Shown: piece by piece, positions 1 to 9,453 of the stretch | Position numbering within the stretch: position 1 is the first letter of the stretch | Layout of the letters: each line of letters begins with the position of its first letter | From: UMGS1649 sp045637095 | GTDB taxonomy: Bacteria; Bacillota; Clostridia; TANB77; CAG-465 | Assembly (NCBI GenBank): GCA_045637095.1 | Contig: JAZTYX010000053.1 | Span: forward strand, 1-42,588 | Length of the DNA: 42,588 bases | Reading direction: 5' to 3' | Made by a program: the position numbers and the translations under genes | Notes under the pieces: model-generated | Databases searched by the model: none | What the model saw: the letters and a program-made list of their open reading frames with translations, nothing else | Told to the model about the DNA's origin: nothing

Positions 1-1710
1 GTATTGGTAATAACAATAATAGTAATGATAATATTAGCGGCGAGTGTTGTGATAACACTTTCTAATACAGGAATAATAAACAAAGCAAATCAAGCCGTAG
101 ATGCTACAGATATAGGACAAGTACAAGATATGGCGGCATTAGTATGGGCTGATGAATATATGTCTGGCCTTAGAGGAACAACATTAATAAATTCTGTTAA
201 GAATAAATTAAAGGAACATAATATAACAGAAGATAACTGGAATATTGATATAACAGATTCGGGCATATCTATTAATAAAATAAATAATAACAACAATAAT
301 AATATACCTACTTCTTTAGGTTCACAAATAACAGCTGAAAATTATGGAGATACAATAGATTATTATGTTAAAGTAAATGATGTTACTTATGATGATTGGA
401 AAATATTCTATCATAATAACGAATATGTCTATTTAATAGCTTCCGAACCATTAACGGAAAAGGTTGGTTTTTTTGACGATGTTGTTGTTTCGAGTTTAAC
501 AACTTCTGAACATCAAGTATATGAAAAATTCATGTTAGGCAATGTAAATGGATATAATCTACCTAACAAAGTTGATTCAAATACACCAGCTAATCAAAAA
601 GGAGTAATTTGGTTAATAAAGAACTATTCGAATTTTGCAAACAAAACAGATTTTGGAAATAATGTAGTTGGTGCGATAGGTGGACCAACGATTGAGTTAT
701 TAGCTGCAGGATGGAATGCTAAAGGATATACACCTGAAATAACTTTAAGTACGGATGAATATGGTTATGATATTGACTTACGTATAGAAAAAGATGACTT
801 TTATTCAAAAACTAATTCTTATTGGCTTACTTCTACAGGAGCAGGCGGAGAAGACTATGTGTTGAAAATAGATGAAACTTATTTATTGGCAGAAGATGCA
901 CTTGGTGGAGAGGCGAATGTGCGTCCGGTGGTATGCATGAAAAGTAGTATATTAGCAACAAAAGGGGTAGCAACAGATTGGAGCATAACAGGAACTAGTT
1001 CTTCAGAGTTAGCTGAAATAGGTACTTTAATAACGCCTGAAGATTATGGAAAATCTGTAAATTATTCAGTAACAGTAAATGATAAAACATATAATAATTG
1101 GTCTTTGTATTACCATACAGATGAATATGTATATATAATACTATCTGAGCATATACCACAAGGCAGTGGGGTGGGAACAATTTTGCCGTCTAATTTAACT
1201 AATGCAGAACATGAATTGTATAATAAGTTTAGACTTGGTTTGTCAAATGAATATACATTGCGTAATGTGGTAGACGAAATGGAGTTGTATAATGCGGAAG
1301 CAGTAGCAGGCATGATTAGAAATTATTCTAAATTTGCTAATGTGGTAGATTATGGAGATGATGTAATAGGTGCAATAGGTGGGCCTACTATAGAATTGTT
1401 GGCGGCAGGATATAATTCGAAAAACTATGCAAATAAATTAACATATTCTGCATCACAATTTGGATATAAAATAAATGAGAGTTTTGAGACAAATGAGTTG
1501 GTAGTTGATGGAATCTATTTCTTTAATAATGATTACTATTATTGCTTAGCAACTCCTGCGTCCGAATTTAACGTAAGCCTTTTTACAGCTGGTAAAGGGG
1601 AAATAACAACTATAGATTATGAAGACGATTGTTGCTTGCGCCCGGTTGTTTGCTTGAAAAACAGTATGATGGCAATAGAAACAAATAGAAGTTTCTTATT
1701 AGTTAAGTAG
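1..1710 (+). CDS. Prepilin-headed surface protein with two tandem DUF6273-like domains (5' end cut by window)
   Basis: The frame is open to base 1, so the first few residues (probably a KKGISLI-type start, as in the gene at 1808) are missing. What remains starts with a hydrophobic helix of prepilin type (VLVITIIVMIILAA) followed by the same head of about 90 residues seen in the proteins at 1808 and 21913. After an Asn-rich linker (about residue 95) come two copies of a domain of about 200 residues. Each copy has a YDDW/YNNW motif, a VGAIGGPTIELLAAG-like segment and ends with an RPVVC motif, which resembles the DUF6273 type found on gut Clostridia surface proteins. There is no sortase motif, so anchoring would be by the N-terminal helix, or release or assembly after prepilin-type processing. 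The passenger is presumably extracellular; its ligand is unknown. A strong terminator follows directly. Family assignment is from memory of motifs. Confidence 0.75.
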   Translation, partial: VLVITIIVMIILAASVVITLSNTGIINKANQAVDATDIGQVQDMAALVWADEYMSGLRGTTLINSVKNKLKEHNITEDNWNIDITDSGISINKINNNNNNNIPTSLGSQITAENYGDTIDYYVKVNDVTYDDWKIFYHNNEYVYLIASEPLTEKVGFFDDVVVSSLTTSEHQVYEKFMLGNVNGYNLPNKVDSNTPANQKGVIWLIKNYSNFANKTDFGNNVVGAIGGPTIELLAAGWNAKGYTPEITLSTDEYGYDIDLRIEKDDFYSKTNSYWLTSTGAGGEDYVLKIDETYLLAEDALGGEANVRPVVCMKSSILATKGVATDWSITGTSSSELAEIGTLITPEDYGKSVNYSVTVNDKTYNNWSLYYHTDEYVYIILSEHIPQGSGVGTILPSNLTNAEHELYNKFRLGLSNEYTLRNVVDEMELYNAEAVAGMIRNYSKFANVVDYGDDVIGAIGGPTIELLAAGYNSKNYANKLTYSASQFGYKINESFETNELVVDGIYFFNNDYYYCLATPASEFNVSLFTAGKGEITTIDYEDDCCLRPVVCLKNSMMAIETNRSFLLVK

Positions 1711-1740
1711 AAATAAAGAGGGAATATCCCTCTTTATTTT
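1711..1740 (+). terminator. Rho-independent terminator
   Basis: A 13-bp perfect stem (1711-1723 with 1727-1739) with an ATA loop ends in TTTATTTT. It begins right after the TAG of the first gene and separates it from the gene at 1808. Confidence 0.9.
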
Positions 1741-1753
1741 AATTAAATATATA

Positions 1754-1785
1754 TTGAAAACATATAAAATATGTAATAGTATATA
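1754..1785 (+). promoter_or_regulatory. Putative promoter of the surface protein gene at 1808
   Basis: TTGAAA at 1754-1759 is followed by AT-rich DNA with TAGTAT at 1777-1782 (17-bp spacer) or TATATA slightly further on. The -10 is not clean, so the exact element is uncertain. Confidence 0.4.
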
Positions 1786-1807
1786 TATGTAACAGAGGAG
1801 AAAATAT

Positions 1808-3238
1808 ATGAAAAAAGGGATAAGTTTAATAGTATTAGTAATAACAATAATAGTTATGATAGTATTAGCTGCCGCGGTAGTAATAACATTAAATAATACT
1901 GGAATAATAACTAAAGCAAGCGAGGCGGTAGATAAAACAAATTTAAACGAAGTACAAAATTTTGCGACTTTAGTGTGGTCTGATGAATTTATGGATAATA
2001 AAAGAGGAGAAACACTAAAAACAGATGTGTTAGAAAAATTAAAAGATTATACGGATAAATATGATATAGTTGTAACAGATAAAGGGGTTACAGTTGTTGA
2101 AAAAACAGGAGCAAATGAATATGGATTTTATTATGATAAACCATATAGAGCACAGATGGATGAATATATGTATATGTACTTAGTATTTAAGTCTAATAAC
2201 AAAGCGGAAGGATATATATATGAAATAATGTCAGAAGCCGGTTATGCTTTTGGAAACATAGCAACGGCGGAATATAAAGATAAAGAAATAAATATAACGG
2301 ACTTTCCAAAACTAATAGTTGAAGATAATGGTAAAAAACTTGTGGGAGAATCCGAAGGCGAAACTATGATTTTTGAGTGCGTTGATGAAGAATATCGTGA
2401 TATATATTACGGAGTTAAATATGAGTATATAACCACGTCGGAATATATAATATTTAATTCGGATAATACAGCAAGTATTTATGAATACGACGGAACTTTA
2501 CAAAGAACAGTTGCTGCTACTAGAACTGCAGATAATCCACGCCAAATATTAGTTGATGGTAAATATATGATTGTATCTATGGATGGTAAGAATTTATCTT
2601 ACAGGAAAGGTTCTGGGATGTTACAAAGCGCTAGATATGACAATGTGCCGGCTGAACAAAATGGAACAATTCCAACAGGCGGAGTTTATATTAAAGCGGA
2701 TGGAACAATGTTACTCGCTACGGCAGCGTTCCCAACACCGGCGACGGGAGATATGTATACTTACGGTGATTACGGTTATATATATAATAATGTTTTTGAA
2801 ATAGTTGATGGAGAGATTATACAGGTTGTTGATGAAAGTCTAAACGGCTGGAGTGTAATAGCTAAAACGAATACATATTATACATACGGAAATATACTTG
2901 AGAAAATAGCAGATAAGCCTATTGCTTCGCTAAAATTAACATATGGTGGTTCAACAAGAATGTTAAGACCAGCAACTAACATACATAAATTAACAAATGT
3001 AATTACTATGGAAGATATGTTTAATACATGTTCATCTTTAGTTAGCTTGCCGGTTAATTTTAATATAGGTTCTAATGTAACTAATGTAAAAAATATGTTT
3101 AATGGTTGTACATCTCTAACAGGAAGTATTGAAGTTAATACTAATCCGATGAATTACGAAGGATTTATAGCTGGTACTCAAATTACAGCAATAACAGGTT
3201 CGACTAAATTAAAAACAGAATTGCTAAATACAAAATAG
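1808..3238 (+). CDS. Prepilin-headed surface protein with short BspA/DUF285-like C-terminus
   Basis: A 476-residue protein. It starts MKKGISLIVLV, with a Gly before a hydrophobic helix as in type IV prepilins, but with no Glu at position +5. Residues up to about 100 match the heads of the proteins at 1 and 21913 (NNTGIITKASEAV, then a WSDEF motif and a KRGETLKTDVLEKLKD-like segment). The middle, about residues 105-370, is Tyr/Gly-rich and not recognised. The end, about residues 375-470, holds two degenerate BspA-type units (MEDMFNTCSSLVSL and VKNMFNGCTSLTGS). The start is supported by an AGAGGAG site 7-8 bases upstream. It is likely membrane-anchored or exported with an extracellular passenger; function unknown. 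It is a single-gene unit between two hairpins. Confidence 0.8.
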   Translation: MKKGISLIVLVITIIVMIVLAAAVVITLNNTGIITKASEAVDKTNLNEVQNFATLVWSDEFMDNKRGETLKTDVLEKLKDYTDKYDIVVTDKGVTVVEKTGANEYGFYYDKPYRAQMDEYMYMYLVFKSNNKAEGYIYEIMSEAGYAFGNIATAEYKDKEINITDFPKLIVEDNGKKLVGESEGETMIFECVDEEYRDIYYGVKYEYITTSEYIIFNSDNTASIYEYDGTLQRTVAATRTADNPRQILVDGKYMIVSMDGKNLSYRKGSGMLQSARYDNVPAEQNGTIPTGGVYIKADGTMLLATAAFPTPATGDMYTYGDYGYIYNNVFEIVDGEIIQVVDESLNGWSVIAKTNTYYTYGNILEKIADKPIASLKLTYGGSTRMLRPATNIHKLTNVITMEDMFNTCSSLVSLPVNFNIGSNVTNVKNMFNGCTSLTGSIEVNTNPMNYEGFIAGTQITAITGSTKLKTELLNTK

Positions 3239-3242
3239 ATTT

Positions 3243-3265
3243 AAGGCACTCGAAACGAGTGCTTT
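3243..3265 (+). terminator. Hairpin downstream of surface protein gene
   Basis: A 10-bp stem (3243-3252 with 3256-3265) with an AAA loop follows the TAG at 3238. The trailing T-run is weak, so it may be an inefficient terminator. Confidence 0.6.
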
Positions 3266-3295
3266 AACAATATTTATAAAAATATGAAAATATAC

Positions 3296-3324
3296 TTGCA
3301 ATTTATATTCGTTTCTTGTATAAT
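3296..3324 (+). promoter_or_regulatory. Promoter of tRNA-Trp
   Basis: TTGCAA (3296-3301) and TATAAT (3319-3324) are separated by exactly 17 bp, 11 bases before the tRNA starts. Confidence 0.85.
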
Positions 3325-3335
3325 AAAGTCTGCAT

Positions 3336-3409
3336 AGGGGTATAGTTCATTGGTAGAATAAGAGTCTCCAAAACTCCAGAGCTTGGTTCGATTCCAAGTA
3401 CCCCTGCCA
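3336..3409 (+). tRNA. tRNA-Trp (anticodon CCA)
   Basis: This 74-base gene folds as a cloverleaf. The acceptor stem AGGGGTA pairs with TACCCCT. The D arm is GTTC/GAAT. The anticodon loop is CTCCAAA with anticodon CCA, which reads UGG. The T arm is CTTGG-TTCGATT-CCAAG. The discriminator base is G and the CCA end is encoded. The outermost anticodon-stem pair (A-C) is mismatched. The anticodon cannot read UGA by normal pairing, which matters for the TGA in polA. It has its own promoter and a terminator. Confidence 0.93.
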
Positions 3410-3416
3410 AAGAATT

Positions 3417-3442
3417 ACCCGATGATAAGTCGGGTTTTATTT
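3417..3442 (+). terminator. Terminator after tRNA-Trp
   Basis: ACCCGA (3417-3422) pairs with TCGGGT (3430-3435) around a 7-base loop and is followed by a T-rich run. Confidence 0.85.
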
Positions 3443-3470
3443 ATATACAAAAGATATATGAGGTGTACAT

Positions 3471-4073
3471 ATGAAAAAGAATTCGTTTTATTATTCAATA
3501 ATTTTAATCATAATACTATTGTTAGTATCCACGTTGCTTTTAGAAGAAAAAATCGCTTCAAGAATTACAACAATAATTACGGTTTCTACAGCTACAATAG
3601 GTGCAGTAGCGTTATTTATCCAATATAAAAGAGATAGGGATGTAAATCAAGCAAGCTTTGTTTTAGAATATGCAAGATATTTATATAGCTTAAACGGTGT
3701 AGAAGATTTAGTTATGCAACTTGACGAATATCGTTTGGGAAATAAAGATGTGACTAAAGATATATCTTATCAAGCGATCGTAAATTACTTGTTGTGGTGT
3801 GAAGAACTTGCTGTGCTTGTTAAAAAGAATGTATTAGACATTGAAACGATAGATAATATATTCGCATACTTTTTCTTTTTAATTACGAACAATAAATATA
3901 TACAAGAAAGAGAACTTATATCCCAATCGGAATTCTATAAAGGTACATACTATCTACATAAAATTTGGACAGAATATAAAATTAAAACTGGTCAAAAGAT
4001 TATAAATCCAGAGGAAAGTCTAAGTTTAGTAAAAGACTATGACGAAAACGTTAAAAAGGGTGGGAATAACTAA
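3471..4073 (+). CDS. Small membrane protein, unknown function
   Basis: A 200-residue protein. Two hydrophobic segments, about residues 7-24 and 32-50, are joined by a short charged turn (EEKIAS). Then comes a soluble, probably helical domain with a VNQASFVLEYARYL stretch and many acidic and basic residues. This arrangement recalls DUF4760-type proteins of unknown function, but I cannot confirm membership. GAGGTG lies 6-7 bases before the ATG. The gene is 10 bases from pnuC and may share a transcript with it. No catalytic motif is visible. Confidence 0.7.
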   Translation: MKKNSFYYSIILIIILLLVSTLLLEEKIASRITTIITVSTATIGAVALFIQYKRDRDVNQASFVLEYARYLYSLNGVEDLVMQLDEYRLGNKDVTKDISYQAIVNYLLWCEELAVLVKKNVLDIETIDNIFAYFFFLITNNKYIQERELISQSEFYKGTYYLHKIWTEYKIKTGQKIINPEESLSLVKDYDENVKKGGNN

Positions 4074-4083
4074 GGAGAATTAA

Positions 4084-4764
4084 ATGAAAAAACATTTACA
4101 TGAAATATGGATGGGTGTAGCGGTAACTTTGATAATAATTCTATCAATAATTGCAAAAACACCAATAATAAAAATAATAGCTTCTGTATGTGGAGTTATA
4201 TACATATTAGGAGTTGCTAAAGAAAATAGAACGAGCCAAATATTTGGATTTGTTAATACGGCAATATATGCATATCTTATGTTAAAAGATGGAGTATATG
4301 GTAGTGCTATATATAACGGTCTGTATTGCCTTCCTATGCTTGTATATACATATATCAACTGGGGCAAGAATAGTAACGATAAAGATAATAAAAAACTTAA
4401 AGTTGCAACGTATAGTCATACAACAAGATGTTATTTAATAATGGTAGCAATAGCAATCATTACACTTTACTATTTTGTTGCTGTTAAGTTAGGAGTAAAC
4501 TATGCTTTAGTTGATGCAATAGTTATAACATGCGGTGCATTTGGTATGTATGCTATATCTAAGAAACATATAGAACAATGGTATGCGTTTATAATAGTAA
4601 ATATAGCAAATATTGCTATGTGGATTACAGAAACAATAAAAGATCCTTCTAACGCTACAATGGTGCTTATGTTTGTTATCTATATGATAAACAATATCTA
4701 TGGATTAAAAACATGGAGAGGTAGCAGAAAATACGATAGAAATAAGGCTAAAAAAGAGGCTTAA
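4084..4764 (+). CDS. pnuC: PnuC-type nicotinamide riboside transporter
   Basis: A 226-residue polytopic membrane protein with about seven hydrophobic helices. PnuC-like features are the repeated aromatic and Asn motifs: IFGFVNTAIYAYL near residue 57, YINWGK near residue 95, and the late block IEQWYAFIIVNIANIAMW followed by IYMINNIYGLKTW. PnuC carriers facilitate uptake of nicotinamide riboside (or related B-vitamin precursors in sister families) for NAD synthesis, usually trapped by a kinase. No nadR-like kinase lies nearby, so the substrate is inferred from family only. An AAGGAG site lies 6-7 bases before the start. A strong terminator ends the unit. Confidence 0.8.
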   Translation: MKKHLHEIWMGVAVTLIIILSIIAKTPIIKIIASVCGVIYILGVAKENRTSQIFGFVNTAIYAYLMLKDGVYGSAIYNGLYCLPMLVYTYINWGKNSNDKDNKKLKVATYSHTTRCYLIMVAIAIITLYYFVAVKLGVNYALVDAIVITCGAFGMYAISKKHIEQWYAFIIVNIANIAMWITETIKDPSNATMVLMFVIYMINNIYGLKTWRGSRKYDRNKAKKEA

Positions 4765-4772
4765 ACAAATTA

Positions 4773-4803
4773 GCGTCACACATTAAATTGTGTGGCGTTT
4801 TTC
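4773..4803 (+). terminator. Terminator after pnuC
   Basis: GCGTCACACA (4773-4782) pairs with TGTGTGGCGT (4789-4798), with wobble pairs, and T residues follow. Confidence 0.88.
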
Positions 4804-4832
4804 TTGACTTTAACACCCCTTAATAGTATAAT
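4804..4832 (+). promoter_or_regulatory. Strong promoter of the RNase J operon
   Basis: TTGACT (4804-4809) and TATAAT (4827-4832) are 17 bp apart and sit directly behind the pnuC terminator. Transcription should begin near 4840, leaving a leader of about 110 bases before the RNase J start. I see no known riboswitch in that leader. Confidence 0.85.
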
Positions 4833-4952
4833 ATTAAAGAATTGGTATGTATTTAATATACTAAGATTTGTACGGTTATTTATATATAAAAATATTTAGA
4901 AAAACGGGGATAAAATTTAATATTAGTTTAATAACAAAGAAAGGATGATAAT

Positions 4953-6854
4953 ATGAATAATAAGCAAGATAATGCCGTCTATGAAGAAGGCGCTAATATG
5001 CTTCTTAATAAAGATATAAAGAAGAAATTAGAAAAAGAATCTAATATAGATATAGATAATGTAAGTATAATAAAAACTGAACAGATTTCAGAGAAGAGAA
5101 GAATGAAATCAAATGTAATAAACAAAAAAGCAGAAAAGCCTGCTAAAGTTAACAGTACAAAAGAAAGTATATTTGAGAAGAATAAACTAAAAATAATTCC
5201 ACTTGGAGGATTACAAGAAGTAGGAAAAAATATAACAGTATTTGAATACGGAAATGATATCATAATTGTAGACTGTGGACTAGGATTCCCAGAAGATGAT
5301 ATGTTAGGTGTTGACCTTGTTATACCAGATACAACATATCTAGAAAAAAATATAACAAAAGTTAAAGGTTTATTTATAACTCATGGTCATGAGGACCATA
5401 TAGGAGCTATACCATATTTCTTAAAGAAAATGAATGTACCAATTTATGCAACTAAGCTAACAGCTGGTTTAATTACAGCTAAACTTGAGGAACATGGTTT
5501 AGATAAAACAGCAAAAATTAAAGTAATAGAACCAAGACAAACAGTAACACTTGGTAAATTTAAAGTTGAGTTTATACGTACAACTCACTCAATAGCAGAC
5601 TCAGTAGCATTCGCTATAACAACACCAGTTGGTGTAGTAGTTCATACAGGAGACTTCAAAGTAGACTACACTCCAATAGATGGTCAAGTTATGGATTTTG
5701 CTAGATTTGCAGAACTTGGAACAAAAGGTGTAACACTTCTAATGTCTGATTCAACAAACGTTGAAAGACCAGGTTATACAATGTCTGAAAGAAATGTTGG
5801 AGCAGAGTTTGATAAAATATTTATGAACTCTAACAAGAGAATAATAGTTGCAACATTTGCATCAAACATACACAGAATGCAACAAATTGTATCTTCTGCA
5901 GCTAAATTTGGACGTAAAGTAGCTATAGTTGGACGTAGTATGATAAGAGTTATGGGAGTTGCTCAAGAGCTTGGATACTTAACAGCACCAGAAGGAACAA
6001 TAATAGACATAGACAAAATTGGAATATATAATCCTGAACAATTAGTAATAATAACTACTGGTTCTCAAGGTGAAACAATGTCTGGTCTTGCAAGAATGTC
6101 ACAAGGCGAACACAGAAAAGTAACTATTACAGAAAATGACCTTGTAATATTCTCATCATCATCAATACCAGGTAATGAAAAATCAATTGGTAAAGTAATA
6201 GATGAACTTCAAAAAATAGGAGCAGAAGTAATATATAATCAACTTGCAGATGTTCACGTTTCAGGACATGCTTGTCAAGAAGAATTAAAATTAATGCTTA
6301 TGCTTACAAAACCTAAATACTTTATGCCAGTACACGGTGAATACAGATTCTTAAGACATCATAAAGAACTTGCTAAACAAGTTGGTATGCCTTCAGACAA
6401 TGTATTTATATCTCAAAATGGTAGAGTATTAGAAATAGATGATAAGTCTGCTAAGCTTACAGGTCAAGTTCCATCAGGAGTAGTACTTGTAGATGGCCTT
6501 GGAGTAGGAGACGTTGGAAACATCGTTTTAAGAGACAGACAAATGCTTTCAGAAAATGGTATGATACTTGTAGTATTCTCATTAGAAAGTACAACAGGAG
6601 CCCTTGTAGGAGGCCCAGACATAATTACAAGAGGATTTGTATATGTTCGTGAATCTGAAGACCTTGTTGATGAAATAAGAGAGTATGCTAAAGAACAAAT
6701 AGAGAAGCTAATACATGCACATGTTACTGAATGGTCAAGTATTAAAGCTGGCTTAAGACAAAATCTATGCGACTTTGTATACAAGAAGACTAAACGTAAC
6801 CCAATGATACTTCCAATTATTACAGAAGTAAAATTAGCTAAACCAAAACAATAA
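4953..6854 (+). CDS. rnj: Ribonuclease J
   Basis: A 633-residue metallo-beta-lactamase/beta-CASP ribonuclease that combines endo- and 5'-3' exonuclease activity in mRNA decay and rRNA maturation. Visible motifs: KIIPLGGLQEVGKN at the start of the catalytic core (about residue 80), the zinc motif HGHEDHIG (about 144), HTGDF (about 230), the beta-CASP Ser/Asp region MSDSTNVERPG (about 264) and the late histidine MPVHGEYRF (about 460). The N-terminus carries about 75 extra Lys- and Glu-rich residues before the core, longer than Bacillus RNase J1. The chosen ATG follows AAAGGATG; an internal start after this extension is possible but has no better site. It is the first gene of a + strand run with gltX, pepE-like, ileS and cysteine desulfurase. 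Confidence 0.95.
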   Translation: MNNKQDNAVYEEGANMLLNKDIKKKLEKESNIDIDNVSIIKTEQISEKRRMKSNVINKKAEKPAKVNSTKESIFEKNKLKIIPLGGLQEVGKNITVFEYGNDIIIVDCGLGFPEDDMLGVDLVIPDTTYLEKNITKVKGLFITHGHEDHIGAIPYFLKKMNVPIYATKLTAGLITAKLEEHGLDKTAKIKVIEPRQTVTLGKFKVEFIRTTHSIADSVAFAITTPVGVVVHTGDFKVDYTPIDGQVMDFARFAELGTKGVTLLMSDSTNVERPGYTMSERNVGAEFDKIFMNSNKRIIVATFASNIHRMQQIVSSAAKFGRKVAIVGRSMIRVMGVAQELGYLTAPEGTIIDIDKIGIYNPEQLVIITTGSQGETMSGLARMSQGEHRKVTITENDLVIFSSSSIPGNEKSIGKVIDELQKIGAEVIYNQLADVHVSGHACQEELKLMLMLTKPKYFMPVHGEYRFLRHHKELAKQVGMPSDNVFISQNGRVLEIDDKSAKLTGQVPSGVVLVDGLGVGDVGNIVLRDRQMLSENGMILVVFSLESTTGALVGGPDIITRGFVYVRESEDLVDEIREYAKEQIEKLIHAHVTEWSSIKAGLRQNLCDFVYKKTKRNPMILPIITEVKLAKPKQ

Positions 6855-6907
6855 AACAATATATAAATTAAATATAAAATAAATGTAGACTAGAAGGAGA
6901 ATTTAAA

Positions 6908-8584
6908 ATGGAAGAACTAAATGTAAAACTTGCAAATTTAATATTTCCAGAAATAACAGAAACTATAGAAGATTTGGAAAAAAGATTTCCTAAAAGAGAT
7001 CTTCCTGAAGGTGCAGAGGTAACTCGTTTTGCACCTTCTCCAACAGGCTTCTTACATATTGGTGGACTATTTGGTTCATTAATAGATATGAGAGTTGCTA
7101 ATCAATCAAATGGTAAATTCATATTAAGAATAGAAGATACAGATACAAAACGTACAGTTGAAAATGGAATAGCATTGCTTGTTAAAGAATTAAAAGCATT
7201 CAACATAAACAATGATGAAGGTGTAACAGGTGAAGATGATTATATAGGTGAATATGGACCTTACAAACAAAGCGCTAGAGAATACATATACAAAGTATGT
7301 GCTAAAGAGCTTATAAAACAAGGAAGAGCTTATGCATGTTTCTGTACAGCTGAAGAATTAGACAAGCTTCGTGAAGCTCAAGAAAGAAGCAAACAAATAC
7401 CTGGATATTATGGTACATTTGCTAGATGTAGAAATTACACAGCAGAAGAAGCTATAGCTAAAATAGAAGCTGGAGACAAATACGTAGTAAGATTTAGATC
7501 TTTAGGTTCTCATATGAGAAAAGTTAAGGTTCAAGATATAATACGTGGTAAGATTGAAATGGCAGAAAACGATCAAGATATCGTAATAATTAAATCTGAT
7601 GGACTTCCAACATATCATTTTGCACACGCAGTAGATGATCACTTTATGAGAACAACTATTGCAGTAAGAGGAGAAGAATGGATACCATCATCTGCACTTC
7701 ATCTTGATCTATTTAACGCTTTAGGATTTGAACAAGTTAAATATGCTCATACTCCAACTATTATGAAAAACGATAATGGTTCTAAGAGAAAATTAAGTAA
7801 GAGAAAAGATCCTGAATCAGCAGTATCGTATTTTATAGAAGAAGGATACCCAGCAGACTCAGTTATAGAATATCTTTTAACAATAATTAACTCAGACTAT
7901 GAATTATGGAGAAAAGCAAATAAGACTGCAAACTGGAGAGAGTTTGAAGTTAAATTAAACAAATTAAATAGTTCAGGTGCTCTATTTGATATGGTAAAAC
8001 TTACAGATGTATCTAAAGAAGTAATATCTAGACTTAACAGCGCAGAACTATTAGAACTAGTTTTAGCATGGGCTAAGGTTTATGATAATTCACTATATGA
8101 ATTATTAAACACAGATTTAGAATATGCTAGACAAATACTTGCAATCGAAAGAGATAATGCAACAAAGATTAGAAAAGATATAGCTAAATACAAAGATATA
8201 TTACCAAATATATTCTATATGTATGATGATTTATTTAACAAAGATATAGAAAACGGATATAACTTTAACTTAAACGATGGAAAACTTAACATAGATGATG
8301 TTAAACAAGTTATATCTAGTTATATAGAACTTCACAAACTTGGTTTAACAAAGGAAACTTGGTTTGAAGAAGTTAAGAAAATGGCAGAAGGATTAGGATA
8401 CCAAGTAAATATGAAAGAATACAAAGCAAATCCAGATGCATATAAAGGAAGTATAGCAGACGTTACAGGAATTATACGTGTAGCTATAACAAATAGACAA
8501 AACACACCAGATATATTTGTAATAATGGATGTGCTAGGAGCTGAAAAAGCAATAGAAAGACTTGAAAAAGTTTTAAGTATATAA
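6908..8584 (+). CDS. gltX: Glutamyl-tRNA synthetase
   Basis: A 558-residue class I synthetase that charges tRNA-Glu. The HIGH-type signature is FAPSPTGFLHIGG (about residues 41-53) and the KMSKS equivalent is KLSKRKD (about 296-302). The YHFAHAVDDHFM segment belongs to the catalytic fold, and the rest is an all-helical anticodon-binding part. It has about 35 residues ahead of the catalytic core and is longer than the usual 460-490, which is seen in some Clostridia. The site AGAAGGAG lies 8 bases before the ATG. The gap to RNase J is 53 bases with no hairpin, so it is probably co-transcribed. Whether it also charges tRNA-Gln (no glnS in view) cannot be judged here. Confidence 0.95.
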   Translation: MEELNVKLANLIFPEITETIEDLEKRFPKRDLPEGAEVTRFAPSPTGFLHIGGLFGSLIDMRVANQSNGKFILRIEDTDTKRTVENGIALLVKELKAFNINNDEGVTGEDDYIGEYGPYKQSAREYIYKVCAKELIKQGRAYACFCTAEELDKLREAQERSKQIPGYYGTFARCRNYTAEEAIAKIEAGDKYVVRFRSLGSHMRKVKVQDIIRGKIEMAENDQDIVIIKSDGLPTYHFAHAVDDHFMRTTIAVRGEEWIPSSALHLDLFNALGFEQVKYAHTPTIMKNDNGSKRKLSKRKDPESAVSYFIEEGYPADSVIEYLLTIINSDYELWRKANKTANWREFEVKLNKLNSSGALFDMVKLTDVSKEVISRLNSAELLELVLAWAKVYDNSLYELLNTDLEYARQILAIERDNATKIRKDIAKYKDILPNIFYMYDDLFNKDIENGYNFNLNDGKLNIDDVKQVISSYIELHKLGLTKETWFEEVKKMAEGLGYQVNMKEYKANPDAYKGSIADVTGIIRVAITNRQNTPDIFVIMDVLGAEKAIERLEKVLSI

Positions 8585-8613
8585 ATAAATCAGGCTAAAA
8601 GGAGGGATAAATA

Positions 8614-9447
8614 ATGCCCAAAAAGATTGTAGCAATTGGTGGCGGCGAAAATGGACGAAAAATGGCCGATGGTACATTTACACCATACGAGACCGGCCCT
8701 ATGGATATGGAAATTATAAAAATTACCGGAAAAGAACAGCCGAATTTCCTATTCCTAGCTCATACAATAAATAGTGAAGAAGGACAACAAGGTTATTTTT
8801 CAACTATGCAACATATTTATGGTGAAAGATATGGTTGTGAATGTAAACTTTTGAAAACCACTGATTTAACAAATAAAGAATTAGTAAGTGAATTAATCGA
8901 ATGGGCGGATATCATATACGAAGGTGGAGGAAACACTTTAGATATGATTGCTCTATGGAAAGAAACAGGCTTTGACAAAACTCTAAGAAGTGCTTGGGAG
9001 GCAGGCAAGGTAATGTGTGGAGTGTCCGCTGGAGCAAATTGTTGGTTTAAGGAATGTTCTAGCGACTCATTACAAATTAAATATGGTAAAGATCAACCTT
9101 TAATTATGGTAGAGTGCATAGGCCTTGTAGACGGATTGTTTGTTCCTCATTGCGATGCGCCTGGTAGACATGATAATGCAAAAGATTTATTAATGACAAG
9201 TAATCAAATCGGTCTATCATTATCAAACTGTGCAGCTTTAGAAATAATTGACGATAAATATAGACTAATAACTAGCGATGCTTCTAATTATGGTTTTGAA
9301 GCATACGGACTAAAATCTTATTGGGAAAACGGAAAGTATATGGAAGAACGAATAGAACCTTCTATAGAATTCAAACCACTAAGCGAATTATTATCTAAAA
9401 ATATAATAAATAAAACTAAAAATGATTTTGATATAGATGAGAGGTAG
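8614..9447 (+). CDS. Peptidase E-like protein (family S51)
   Basis: A 277-residue cytosolic protein of the class I glutamine amidotransferase-like fold. Family S51 peptidases such as E. coli PepE cleave N-terminal Asp dipeptides. Seen here: AIGGGENGRK at the start, EGGGNTLDM (about residue 107), the nucleophile elbow GVSAGAN with Ser near residue 138, and a PHCDAPGRH block likely to give the catalytic His. It is longer than E. coli PepE (about 229 residues), mostly at the C-terminus. AAAGGAGGG sits 8 bases before the ATG. It lies 29 bases after gltX and 6 bases before ileS, so it is inside the synthetase operon. Base use is slightly richer in G+C at its 5' end than its neighbours. Confidence 0.85.
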   Translation: MPKKIVAIGGGENGRKMADGTFTPYETGPMDMEIIKITGKEQPNFLFLAHTINSEEGQQGYFSTMQHIYGERYGCECKLLKTTDLTNKELVSELIEWADIIYEGGGNTLDMIALWKETGFDKTLRSAWEAGKVMCGVSAGANCWFKECSSDSLQIKYGKDQPLIMVECIGLVDGLFVPHCDAPGRHDNAKDLLMTSNQIGLSLSNCAALEIIDDKYRLITSDASNYGFEAYGLKSYWENGKYMEERIEPSIEFKPLSELLSKNIINKTKNDFDIDER

Positions 9448-9453
9448 AAAGAA

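Noticed and set aside
4838..4952. Riboswitch or T-box in the RNase J leader
   Set aside because: No conserved T-box or known aptamer motif and no terminator hairpin between promoter and start.
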